From Clostridiales bacterium (GTDB lineage Bacteria > Bacillota > Clostridia > Peptostreptococcales > JAAYPU01): a stretch of 24,865 nt of DNA. Below, in pieces: positions 8,038 through 14,952 of the stretch. Every line of letters begins with the position of its first letter. The first letter of the stretch is position 1. The notes under the pieces were generated by a model. The model was not told the DNA's origin. It worked only from the letters and a program-made list of their open reading frames with translations, and searched no databases. Location of the stretch: the NCBI GenBank assembly GCA_012519645.1, contig JAAYPU010000389.1:1-24865 (forward strand), written 5' to 3'. Made by a program: the position numbers and the translations under genes.

Positions 8038-8556
8038 ATGAAAGAATACATGTATAAATACGATTCACCCGCTGGTATTCTTACGATAAGAAGTGATGGC
8101 GTAAATATTACCGGTCTTTGGATAAAAGAGCCTGATGTCAAAGGAGATACTGAAATCCAAGAAGTAAGTGAATATGACTTATCTGTTTTTAAAGTGGCTA
8201 AGAAATGGCTTGACATCTATTTCATCGGTAAGGAACCTAATTTTATTCCTCCTTTAAAGACAAACGGAACGATTTTTAGGGAAGCCGTATGGGAGATGCT
8301 TCGTGAGATACCCTATGGACAGGTCATCACTTATGGGGATATTGCTAAAAAAATGACATTCCAAATCGGCAAAGCAAAGATGTCTGCGCAAGCTGTAGGA
8401 GGTGCTGTCGGTAGCAACCCTATTTCCATATTGATCCCGTGTCATAGGGTTGTTGGCGTAAATGGAAATCTAACAGGGTATGGCGGAGGACTGGATATAA
8501 AGGTACAGCTATTACAATTGGAAGGGTTAGACATGGAAAGGTTTTACACTCCATAA
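8038..8556 (+). CDS. ogt: Methylated-DNA--protein-cysteine methyltransferase
   Basis: 172 aa. Start set at ATG 8038, with GAGGTG (8023-8028) 9 bases upstream; the open frame extends further upstream to 7957 but only through the repeat palindrome. The protein repairs O6-alkylguanine by transferring the alkyl group irreversibly to a cysteine. The active-site motif ILIPCHRVVG is present, with the acceptor Cys at about residue 135; preceding it are the helix-turn-helix segment IPYGQVITYGDIAKKM, AQAVGGAVGSNP (with the Asn hinge) and, following it, GNLTGYGGG. The N-terminal about 85 residues are the variable domain of Ogt/AGT. The symbol is given by family and is less certain than the function. Confidence 0.95.
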   Translation: MKEYMYKYDSPAGILTIRSDGVNITGLWIKEPDVKGDTEIQEVSEYDLSVFKVAKKWLDIYFIGKEPNFIPPLKTNGTIFREAVWEMLREIPYGQVITYGDIAKKMTFQIGKAKMSAQAVGGAVGSNPISILIPCHRVVGVNGNLTGYGGGLDIKVQLLQLEGLDMERFYTP

Positions 8557-8670
8557 AAGTCATCATTGATATATAATTGGCAGAATAAAAGCATTTTAGT
8601 ATTATAATCTTTCTCGGTGGAGGTTAAAACCTAAGGAGATAGATCGAATACTTGCTTATAAATAGATTTG

Positions 8671-8693
8671 AAAGGGGACAGATTGTCTCCTTT
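8671..8693. terminator. Hairpin between alkyltransferase and minus-strand gene
   Basis: AAAGGGGACA (8671-8680) pairs with TGTCTCCTTT (8684-8693) around GAT, with one G-T wobble. The T-rich stretch after it is short, so it is only a fair terminator. It lies between converging genes. About 60 bases upstream is a TATAAT (8603-8608) and a small GGTT/AACC hairpin; see findings. Confidence 0.45.
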
Positions 8694-8782
8694 ATTATTG
8701 GATTTTATATTGGGTATCAATGATTACAAGAAAGAAGAAATGATTGAGGATTGAAGAGAGAATTTTAGCTTATCTGCTATTT

Positions 8783-9502
8783 CTATACCGGCAACAAAGT
8801 AATCATATAACCACCTACAATAAGGCTAATAAAATTGGCTGTAAGAACATAAAGAATACGTCGAATAACGCCATGTTCTTTTATAAATAATAGAATACAA
8901 ATCATTTCAGCTATGAAAACGAGTAATTCCATAAAAATCAGGTTAAGAATCAAATAACTCATGAAGGGTGATGCTCCATTAAGAAAAATATTTAAAAGCC
9001 CCTGTGTTATCAGATTTAATATTAGGAAAGCAATCCAACTCTTTTTTTGACGGAACCCGAATAATAAGAAAATTACCCCTTCGATTATAATTGTAAAGGA
9101 AACACGCAGTGTGACCAGAAAAATGGATCGGGATAAAAGCTTTCCTTTGATTATGGTTTGTGCCCGGAAATCTATAGTAATAATATTGTTATATCCTATA
9201 AAATAATCCTCCGGTACAATCTGATAAAAGGTTTTATCATTACCGGATACCTGTAATGTAATTTGGTTTTTATTTCCGATAGATCTGTAGTAGAATGCGT
9301 AATACGTTTCCCAGGCAGTTTTTTTCAGTTTTCCTTCCTCGACTGTATTTTCGGAAACAATAAAAACAGAAACGTCATTTGGTGCATTTTTTACAATGAC
9401 TATTAAGGCTGGCGGTTCTGCAGAATTCGCGTTTGCATTTATAGTTATGAATGAAAATATTAATAACAATGATATGACTAACGGAAAAGTTTTAATTTTC
9501 AT
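8783..9502 (-). CDS. Exported membrane protein of unknown function
   Basis: 239 aa, transcribed away from the next gene. Minus-strand AGGGTG lies 6 bases before the ATG. A signal peptide (residues 1 to about 27, ending ANANS) precedes about 110 residues of extracytoplasmic, beta-rich sequence beginning EPPALIVIVKNAPNDVSVFI. The C-terminal half has four hydrophobic helices (from about residue 130 to the end). I do not recognise a named family. The layout, a small external sensor-like domain followed by a four-helix membrane domain, would fit a sensor or a transport accessory, but there is nothing to choose between them. It stands alone, with its own upstream region shared with the divergent C_GCAxxG gene. 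Confidence 0.85.
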   Translation of the reverse strand: MKIKTFPLVISLLLIFSFITINANANSAEPPALIVIVKNAPNDVSVFIVSENTVEEGKLKKTAWETYYAFYYRSIGNKNQITLQVSGNDKTFYQIVPEDYFIGYNNIITIDFRAQTIIKGKLLSRSIFLVTLRVSFTIIIEGVIFLLFGFRQKKSWIAFLILNLITQGLLNIFLNGASPFMSYLILNLIFMELLVFIAEMICILLFIKEHGVIRRILYVLTANFISLIVGGYMITLLPV

Positions 9503-9635
9503 ATTTTACACCCTGTTAATTTTCTGAGATAATATATAAGTCAGATATCCTATGTCTTTAAGGATACCATATATATTATACCAATTGAATCATATAACTG
9601 ATTAAATGAAAAAAATAAAAATGAGGAGAAAATAT

Positions 9636-10082
9636 ATGAAGAAATCTGAATGTGCAAATCAATGTTTTTTGAATGGATTCAATTGTGCTCAAGCTGTCTT
9701 TTCTACATATTCCGTTGACCTTGGTCTTGAGGCAGAAACAGCTTTGAAAATTTCTTGTGGGTTTGGTGCCGGCATGGCGTTTACCGGTGAGACCTGCGGA
9801 GCAGTAACAGGTGCTTTGATGCTTATCGGACTAAAAAACGGCAAAGTGCGGGCTGAGGATGAGGCTGCAAAAGAGAAAACTTATGCTCTTGTTCAGGAGT
9901 TTGCTCATAGATTTATCGACTTGCATGGTTCTTTAAAATGTAAGGATCTATTAGGATATGACATTAGTCATACAGATGAATTGATTGCAGCAAGAGAAAA
10001 ACAGATTTTTACTACTTTTTGTCCCGGATATGTTGTGGATGCATGTGAAATTGTTGAGGAATTGTTGGAAATTAGTAAATGA
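9636..10082 (+). CDS. C_GCAxxG_C_C family protein (putative redox/metal protein)
   Basis: 148 aa from ATG 9636, chosen for GAGGAG (9623-9628) 7 bases upstream; an in-frame ATG at 9606 has no ribosome site. The protein shows the family's Cys pattern: GFNCAQAVF (C17), SCGFGAGMAFTGETCGAVTG (C41, C54), then LKCKDLLGYD (C102), FCPGYV (C129) and C137, with extra C6 and C10 at the N-terminus. Family members are common in anaerobes, small and cytosolic, and are thought to bind a metal or to undertake redox chemistry; no reaction is established. Divergent from the minus-strand membrane protein. Confidence 0.93.
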   Translation: MKKSECANQCFLNGFNCAQAVFSTYSVDLGLEAETALKISCGFGAGMAFTGETCGAVTGALMLIGLKNGKVRAEDEAAKEKTYALVQEFAHRFIDLHGSLKCKDLLGYDISHTDELIAAREKQIFTTFCPGYVVDACEIVEELLEISK

Positions 10083-10107
10083 CAAAATATTAGAGAATTG
10101 ATATAAT
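10079..10107 (+). promoter_or_regulatory. Promoter of rarD
   Basis: ATGACA (10079-10084), 17-base spacer, TATAAT (10102-10107). The -35 overlaps the stop codon of the preceding gene and the -10 is about 30 bases before the rarD start, so rarD can be transcribed separately. Confidence 0.65.
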
Positions 10108-10135
10108 TTGATAATCAATAATATTAGGCAGGTGT

Positions 10136-11062
10136 ATGATGGAACGCAGAACATATATAGAGGGTCTTATTTGCGGCAGTTTGTCTTTTATTCTATGGGG
10201 ACTGCTCCCCTTATACTGGAAGCTGGTTGGGAAGATAGATCCTTATCAGGTATTTGCTCAGAGAGTAGTATGGTCATTTGTTTTTTTCTGCGTTATTTTT
10301 GCTATTACCAATAGGTGGAAATACTTTTTAGAGGTAATTAAAGAACGCAGTAACTGGTTAAAAATTCTTGCACCGGCTGTTTTTATCTCAGTCAACTGGC
10401 TGACTTACATCTGGGCAGTGGATGCAGGGTATGTTATTGAAACAAGCCTGGGTTATTATATCAACCCGCTTCTTCTTACATTCTTCGGCGGGATATTTTT
10501 CAATGAGCGGTTGAACGGTCTGCAAAAAATAGGATTTATTTTTGCTGCTGTCGGTGTTATATTAAAAACTGTTTTTTATGGGCAGATACCGTTTATATCA
10601 TTAATACTGGCGTTTTCATTTGCCGCATACGCTTTATTGAAAAAGAAATTAAATTGGGATTCCGTAATAAGTGTAGGATTTGAAACATTAGTTATCGGAA
10701 TTCCTGCATTAATATATTTAACCTTTCATGAAGTTTCCGGCATCGGGATAACCGGAAATCTCCCTGTTTATTTTTGGCTTTTGATTGCATTAAGCGGAAT
10801 AGCTACTGCTACGCCATTGATTTTATATGGCGAAGGTACAAAGAGGCTGCCTCTGAATGTTCTGGGATTTTTACAGTATATGTCGCCAACCATTACTTTA
10901 TTTTTGGGAATTTTCGTTTTTAAAGAAGCTTTTGATTATAAATCACTCATAGCATTTTCATTCATATGGGTGGGTTTGATCATTTTCACATATTCACAGG
11001 TCAAATTGCTAAGAAAACCTAAGGGAATATCAGAACAACTAATAACTGAGGAAATTTCATGA
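10136..11062 (+). CDS. rarD: RarD-type EamA transporter
   Basis: 308 aa (307 from the second ATG at 10139, which is better spaced from AGGTG at 10130-10134). About ten hydrophobic segments. The N-terminus GLICGSLSFILWGLLPLYWK, the central VIETSLGYYINPLLLTFFGG and LGFLQYMSPTITLFLGIFVF are hallmarks of RarD (chloramphenicol-sensitivity protein) within the DMT superfamily. Substrate unknown. The last nine codons (EQLITEEIS) and the TGA stop are built from the intergenic repeat: two AACTRAK heptamers (11037-11050) and the left arm of the GGAAATTTCA palindrome, so the original C-terminus seems to have been replaced. Confidence 0.92.
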   Translation: MMERRTYIEGLICGSLSFILWGLLPLYWKLVGKIDPYQVFAQRVVWSFVFFCVIFAITNRWKYFLEVIKERSNWLKILAPAVFISVNWLTYIWAVDAGYVIETSLGYYINPLLLTFFGGIFFNERLNGLQKIGFIFAAVGVILKTVFYGQIPFISLILAFSFAAYALLKKKLNWDSVISVGFETLVIGIPALIYLTFHEVSGIGITGNLPVYFWLLIALSGIATATPLILYGEGTKRLPLNVLGFLQYMSPTITLFLGIFVFKEAFDYKSLIAFSFIWVGLIIFTYSQVKLLRKPKGISEQLITEEIS

Positions 11063-11325
11063 TTGAAATTTCCCCAATTTGTTTAGGCCTCAGGTCTCAG
11101 GTCTCAGGTGTTGAGTCCGAAGTCCGAAATATAACTGACAACTGATAACTGACAACTGAAAGATAAGGAGGATTTTGTGTTTTGCATACACAAAATCTTC
11201 TTTTTACAGAAACTGATAATTGAAAAGAAAGATAAAGAGGAAATCTTGCTTTTCAGGCAAAATTTCTACATAAACTCTAAGTTCTTAGTTTCTATCTATT
11301 AGTTAATAAATGCTCCGAAGGAGCA
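11037..11325. repeat. Repeat block B: heptamer arrays with three palindromes and a GAA-loop hairpin
   Basis: This fills the gene-free stretch of over 300 bases after rarD. In order: AACTRAK heptamers (11037-11050); palindrome 11050-11073 (GGAAATTTCA arms); AGGTCTC heptamers (11085-11112); AGTCCG heptamers (11113-11126); AACTGAY heptamers (11133-11160); palindrome 11171-11197 with perfect 10-bp arms GATTTTGTGT; palindrome 11240-11266 (GAAATCTTGC arm, one mismatch); inverse-orientation heptamers (about 11277-11305, TTCTTAG type); hairpin TGCTCC-GAA-GGAGCA (11311-11325). No coding potential was seen in it. Confidence 0.85.
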
Positions 11326-11395
11326 AAAGTGTGGTCTTTTTCGTCAAATTATGATATTATTTTACCATAAGGTACAAGACGAAAGGATGAGTAAT

Positions 11396-12403
11396 ATGTT
11401 AAAGAAATGTAATATCTTAATAATAGTGCTATTATTAATCATGTTTATGACAGTGATAACATTAGGACAGGGTTCTCTCGTTGCTCAAAAGACAAACCCT
11501 GATGTCTGGATAAATGCTGCAAGGGTTGTTTATCAGAATAAAGATATTACAAATCAGCTTTCTCCTATTATAATTAACGGTACGACATATTTACCCATGG
11601 CGAAGTCTGCTGAACTTTTTGATAAAGATATTACCTGGGACGGTACGACAAAAACTATTACGATAAAAGACAAAGCTGCGGGTCAAGACAGAAATACAAA
11701 ACGTCTTGAAAAAGAAATCGGAAAACTGAAAAGTGAAGTGGCTGAAGCAAGAATAGATAAAATAACTAATATATTGGTCGGCAGGTATGATACATATTAT
11801 GGAATGAAATTAAAATTTAGTATCAAGTATGAAGAAACAGATGGATATGAAGAAATCGTCATAACAATTAATGCCAAAGAAAACGAGTGGAATAATATTA
11901 TGACGACAAGTGACGAAAAGGCTTTTGTTACAAAAATATGTGAAGTGATTGCTGATGACTTCGAGGATATTCCTATTAAGGGAGAAGTAAAAGACGGTAA
12001 AAAAATAATTCTCCGGTTTACCGTTGATTCTCAAGGAACAATGAGAGTCAGAAGTGAAGGTATGTTTGATTTGGAGGATGCATTGAATAAAAGCTTATAT
12101 AGCAATAAATTAGGCGAATTGAGTTACATTAATAATAAAGATTTATATATCGAAGTAACCGGTGATATAAAGGATTTCGCATTTTATGTAAGAATACATT
12201 TGGATGATTATGAAAAACAATGGACAAAACTGAGCGAAAAAGAAATAGAGGAATTTTTATATTCAATCTACGAAAATATTCTATCTAAAAAAACATATAA
12301 TTATACGGATATCGAGGGCTATTTCTATGATATAGATAATAATGTCAGACTTGTAAAGTGCGAACAAGATGCCGGACGTTTAAGATTTACTTACTATGAA
12401 TAA
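11396..12403 (+). CDS. Exported stalk-domain (copper amine oxidase N-terminal-like) protein
   Basis: 335 aa from ATG 11396, with AAAGGA (11382-11387) 8 bases upstream; earlier in-frame ATGs at 11351 and 11387 lack a ribosome site at proper distance. A signal peptide (residues about 1-30, LIIVLLLIMFMTVITLG) is followed by one stalk domain, PIIINGTTYLPMAKSAELF then ITWDGTTKTITIK, the pattern of the copper amine oxidase N-terminal-like family found in many clostridial surface proteins. A short coiled coil (about residues 100-125, RLEKEIGKLKSEVAEA) leads to about 210 residues I do not recognise, rich in charged beta-strand sequence. Despite the family name there is no amine oxidase. Likely at the cell surface; role unknown. 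Confidence 0.88.
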   Translation: MLKKCNILIIVLLLIMFMTVITLGQGSLVAQKTNPDVWINAARVVYQNKDITNQLSPIIINGTTYLPMAKSAELFDKDITWDGTTKTITIKDKAAGQDRNTKRLEKEIGKLKSEVAEARIDKITNILVGRYDTYYGMKLKFSIKYEETDGYEEIVITINAKENEWNNIMTTSDEKAFVTKICEVIADDFEDIPIKGEVKDGKKIILRFTVDSQGTMRVRSEGMFDLEDALNKSLYSNKLGELSYINNKDLYIEVTGDIKDFAFYVRIHLDDYEKQWTKLSEKEIEEFLYSIYENILSKKTYNYTDIEGYFYDIDNNVRLVKCEQDAGRLRFTYYE

Positions 12404-12423
12404 TATTTATAAATAAAAAGAAG

Positions 12424-12456
12424 GTACCTTAGGCATTAAACTAAGGTACTTTTTTT
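12424..12456 (+). terminator. Strong intrinsic terminator
   Basis: Perfect 9-bp stem GTACCTTAG (12424-12432) with CTAAGGTAC (12441-12449), 8-base loop, followed by seven T (12450-12456). It lies 20 bases after the stalk-protein stop and is the clearest terminator in the window. Confidence 0.92.
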
Positions 12457-12484
12457 GATACGATCCTGTTAACTTTATATCCTG

Positions 12485-12513
12485 TTGACTTGAAGCTTTA
12501 TATTACGTTAATA
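12485..12513 (+). promoter_or_regulatory. Probable promoter of the dehydrogenase gene
   Basis: TTGACT (12485-12490), 17-base spacer, TTAATA (12508-12513), about 50 bases before the start codon and just after the terminator of the preceding gene. The -10 is a moderate match only. Confidence 0.55.
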
Positions 12514-12565
12514 TACGACTGTAGGTATTCGGATTGAATTGAAAGAATTGAGGTGTTGTAAGCTT

Positions 12566-13519
12566 ATGATAGATAAAAGAAGAAAAATTGTGATTATCGG
12601 TGCAGGCCATGTAGGATCTCACTGCGGTTATAGCTTGTTATCCCAAGGAGATGTAAATGAAATAATATTTATTGATATAGATGAGGCTAAAGCTGCCGCT
12701 CAGGCAGGAGATATTTCCGATGCAGGCTGTTTTATGCCGCATCCTGCAAAGGTCAGAGTTGGGGATTATAAGGACTGTAAAGATGCAGATATAGTTGTGC
12801 TTGCTGCCGGTGTGCCTCGAAAACCGGGTCAAACACGGTTGGATACCATGTATGATTCTATTAATGTTATGAAGGAAATAATCAACCCCTTGAGAAATTC
12901 AGGGTTTGAAGGTATATTGATATGTATTTCCAATCCTGCGGATGTGATTGCAAATTATATGAGAGTGCATACAGGCTGGTCAAAAAATAAAGTGTTCAGC
13001 ACAGGTACTTCCTTGGATACGGCAAGACTTAAGCGTGTTTTACATGAAGAATTGGATGCGGATGCCCGAAGCATACAATGTTATTCCATGGGTGAGCACG
13101 GAGATTCAAGCATGATTCCCTATTCGCATGTGACGATAGGAGGTAAGCCGTTACTGGAACTGATGAAAGAAAAACCGGACACTTATGGAAAATTGGATTT
13201 GGAGCGAGTGTTATATCGTACCCGGATGATCGGCATGGACATAATAAACGGTAAAGGTTCAACAGAATTCGGCATTGGAACGGTTCTTGCAGATATGGTA
13301 AAAGCGGTTTTGAACGATGAACGTCGCATCATGCCTGTATCGGCTCTGTTGGAGGGCGAGTATGGACAAAGAGATTTATATATTGGTGTGCCTGCAGTTA
13401 TAGGAAAAAATGGAATAGAAGAAATAATCGAATTGCATTTAACTCAGGAAGAATACAAATTATTTGAAGTTTCCTGCGAGGTTGTCCGGAAACATAATGA
13501 ATTGGCAGAAAAAATATAG
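12566..13519 (+). CDS. L-lactate/malate dehydrogenase family, substrate-site Arg suggests malate-type specificity
   Basis: 317 aa from ATG 12566 (GAGGTG at 12550-12555, 10 bases upstream; a TTG at 12539 is poorer). NAD-dependent 2-hydroxyacid dehydrogenase: Rossmann motif VIIGAGHVGS, SNPADV, STGTSLDTARL (Arg for substrate carboxylate), MGEHGDSS with catalytic His178. The mobile-loop segment reads AGVPRKPGQTRLD: R85 aligns with Gln102 of lactate dehydrogenase (family sequence QKPGETRL), and R91 with Arg109. Arg at 102 is the malate dehydrogenase residue; AGVPRKPG itself is the MDH-like form. Elsewhere the protein is LDH-like (length, GEHGD context). Automatic naming as lactate dehydrogenase should be treated with caution; a broader 2-hydroxyacid substrate is also possible. 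Confidence 0.92.
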   Translation: MIDKRRKIVIIGAGHVGSHCGYSLLSQGDVNEIIFIDIDEAKAAAQAGDISDAGCFMPHPAKVRVGDYKDCKDADIVVLAAGVPRKPGQTRLDTMYDSINVMKEIINPLRNSGFEGILICISNPADVIANYMRVHTGWSKNKVFSTGTSLDTARLKRVLHEELDADARSIQCYSMGEHGDSSMIPYSHVTIGGKPLLELMKEKPDTYGKLDLERVLYRTRMIGMDIINGKGSTEFGIGTVLADMVKAVLNDERRIMPVSALLEGEYGQRDLYIGVPAVIGKNGIEEIIELHLTQEEYKLFEVSCEVVRKHNELAEKI

Positions 13520-13770
13520 GTCTCAGGTCTCTGGTCTCTGATTTCTGGTTTCGGGTCCCGAGAAAAAATCAGATAATAGATAACAGATAATAGATAACAG
13601 ATAATAATTGAGGTAGATTTTCTTAAGGAAAATCAATTGATTTGAATTATTGCTTTGCGAAGCAAAGGTTTCTTCAACTTTTATCTGTTATTTATTATCT
13701 TTTTTTTTATTTAAAACACTAACCCCTAACCCCTAACCCCTAATCCCTAATCCCTAATCCCTAATCCCTA
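13519..13770. repeat. Repeat block C: heptamers, long inverted arms, telomere-like array
   Basis: Gene-free stretch of over 350 bases before the Tad locus. It starts on the last base of the dehydrogenase stop codon. In order: six GGTCTCT-type heptamers (13519-13560); five AGATAAY heptamers (13571-13605); hairpin GATTTTC (13616-13622) with 13628-13634; hairpin CTTTGC-GAA-GCAAAG (13653-13667); an inverse copy of the AGATAAY array (13681-13700), matching 13571-13590 in 19 of 20 positions as an inverted repeat and followed by eight T (13701-13708); then the C-rich heptamers 13719-13770. No coding sequence seen. Confidence 0.88.
13719..13770. repeat. Telomere-like C-rich heptamer array, G-quadruplex candidate on minus strand
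   Basis: Three CTAACCC and four CTAATCC units in tandem, plus CTA. The minus strand thus has seven runs of 3-4 G separated by 3-4 bases, which satisfies the usual G-quadruplex pattern. It lies about 107 bases before the first Tad gene, on the template strand. Confidence 0.9.
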
Positions 13771-13782
13771 TTTTAAAAAACC

Positions 13783-13855
13783 TATTGTAAAAATAAGGAT
13801 AATATTGTAAAATATTAATGTAAAATTATGTAATAAAAATAAACAACTTACAATA
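13783..13855. promoter_or_regulatory. Upstream region of the Tad locus with repeated TGTAA boxes
   Basis: Copies of TATTGTAA (13783, 13803), TAATGTAA (13816), TTATGTAA (13826) and an inverse copy TTACAATA (13848-13855). Starts are 20, 13 and 10 bases apart. A possible promoter, TTGTAA (13805-13810) with TATGTA (13827-13832) at 16 bases, is embedded in them, so the boxes could be promoter parts, operators, or just AT-rich sequence. Confidence 0.4.
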
Positions 13856-13876
13856 TAACATTTTTGTGGGTGTGAT

Positions 13877-14944
13877 GTGTTGGAAAAATCGATTTTGGCT
13901 ATTTATGATACGGATAGTTTATATGGACATGCATTAGGTGAGTATATTGCCAATTATGGTAATTTGTTCAGTGTTATTATATTCGATGAAATACCTTCTT
14001 TATTATCTTATACAGAAAAATCGAAAGCAGACATATTTCTGATAAATGAAAACGCAGCAGAATATTTAACGGAAAAGGGAATGCAGATAGTCTGGTTATT
14101 GGAAAATCCGCCGGATAAATTAATGAAAGCAAAGGATGGAAATACGATATATAAATATATGTCAGCTGAAAAAATAATTGAAGAGCTGAAATATATCTGT
14201 GTTCAAGAATCCATAAACGATATAAATCTCTCAACTATAGATAAAAGGTCGCAATGCATTGGATTTTATTCTTCATCAGGAGGAGCAGGAACAACTTCTA
14301 TTGCTATATGTGTTTCCAGGGTACTGGCAATGCGTGATAAGAAGGTCTTATATCTCAATTTTGAAGCTATTCCTTCAACGAAATCCTTTTTCGTTTTAGA
14401 TGAAAGCAAAAGAAATATGTCAGACTTTCTTTATTATCTGTTTATAAAGGAAGGCCAAAATATTTCTGCTCTTATTAATAGTTTTACTGTTCAGGACAAA
14501 TGGGGAGTGCATACTTTTATTCCTCAAAGCAATTACAACGATTTATTACAGTTGACATGCGACGAAACAACATATTTATTTGAGACTCTTTGTACAGGAG
14601 GAAATTACGATTATATTTGTATAGACTTTTCTCCGGAAATCAATGAAAAAAAAATATTGATGCTGTCTTTGTGCTATAAGATTTTTAACATTATTGGCGA
14701 TTTTGAACCGGCAAAAACCAAAGCGGAAATATTCTTTCTGTATTGCAATAGCAGCAACAATCTTGCATTTGTCAATAATTCAGTACCGGTCTATAATTTT
14801 TGTTCCGAAGGGAAAGAAGCAGAATTATTTATAGAGAATGATGCCAAAAGTTTTAATGAGAAAGATGATGTTTTAGCTATTTCGCTTGATGGAAAGTTTG
14901 GCAAAGGTGTTCGAAAAGTTGTAAGCCATATCATTTGGGAGTAG
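13877..14944 (+). CDS. tadZ: TadZ/CpaE-like pilus localisation protein with degenerate P-loop
   Basis: 355 aa, start GTG 13877 (or TTG 13880); the ribosome site is weak (GGTGTGA at 13869-13875). The N-terminal about 120 residues look like a degenerate receiver-type domain (ILAIYDTDSLYGHALGEYI...). From residue 129 a MinD/ParA-like ATPase domain follows: GFYSSSGGAGTTSIA. In TadZ/CpaE proteins this loop usually reads KGGVGTTT; here even the signature Lys before GG is Ser, and the Walker Lys is Thr, so nucleotide hydrolysis is doubtful. YDYICIDFSPEI (about residue 247) is the Walker B-like strand. First gene of the Tad cluster, 8 bases before CpaF. Family proteins place the pilus machine at a cell pole. 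Confidence 0.82.
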   Translation: MLEKSILAIYDTDSLYGHALGEYIANYGNLFSVIIFDEIPSLLSYTEKSKADIFLINENAAEYLTEKGMQIVWLLENPPDKLMKAKDGNTIYKYMSAEKIIEELKYICVQESINDINLSTIDKRSQCIGFYSSSGGAGTTSIAICVSRVLAMRDKKVLYLNFEAIPSTKSFFVLDESKRNMSDFLYYLFIKEGQNISALINSFTVQDKWGVHTFIPQSNYNDLLQLTCDETTYLFETLCTGGNYDYICIDFSPEINEKKILMLSLCYKIFNIIGDFEPAKTKAEIFFLYCNSSNNLAFVNNSVPVYNFCSEGKEAELFIENDAKSFNEKDDVLAISLDGKFGKGVRKVVSHIIWE

Positions 14945-14952
14945 TTTATGAA

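Noticed and set aside
11037..11325. CRISPR array
   Set aside because: Units are 7 bp, directly adjacent and drifting; there are no spacers of constant length and no cas genes.
12462..12500. Imperfect direct repeat around CCTGTTAACTT and CCTGTTGACTT
   Set aside because: Two copies only, one of which is explained by the promoter -35; too weak to call an operator.
13719..13770. Eukaryotic telomere or contig-end contamination
   Set aside because: The array has a 7-bp unit, only seven copies, is internal between bacterial genes and belongs to the same heptamer style as the flanking arrays.
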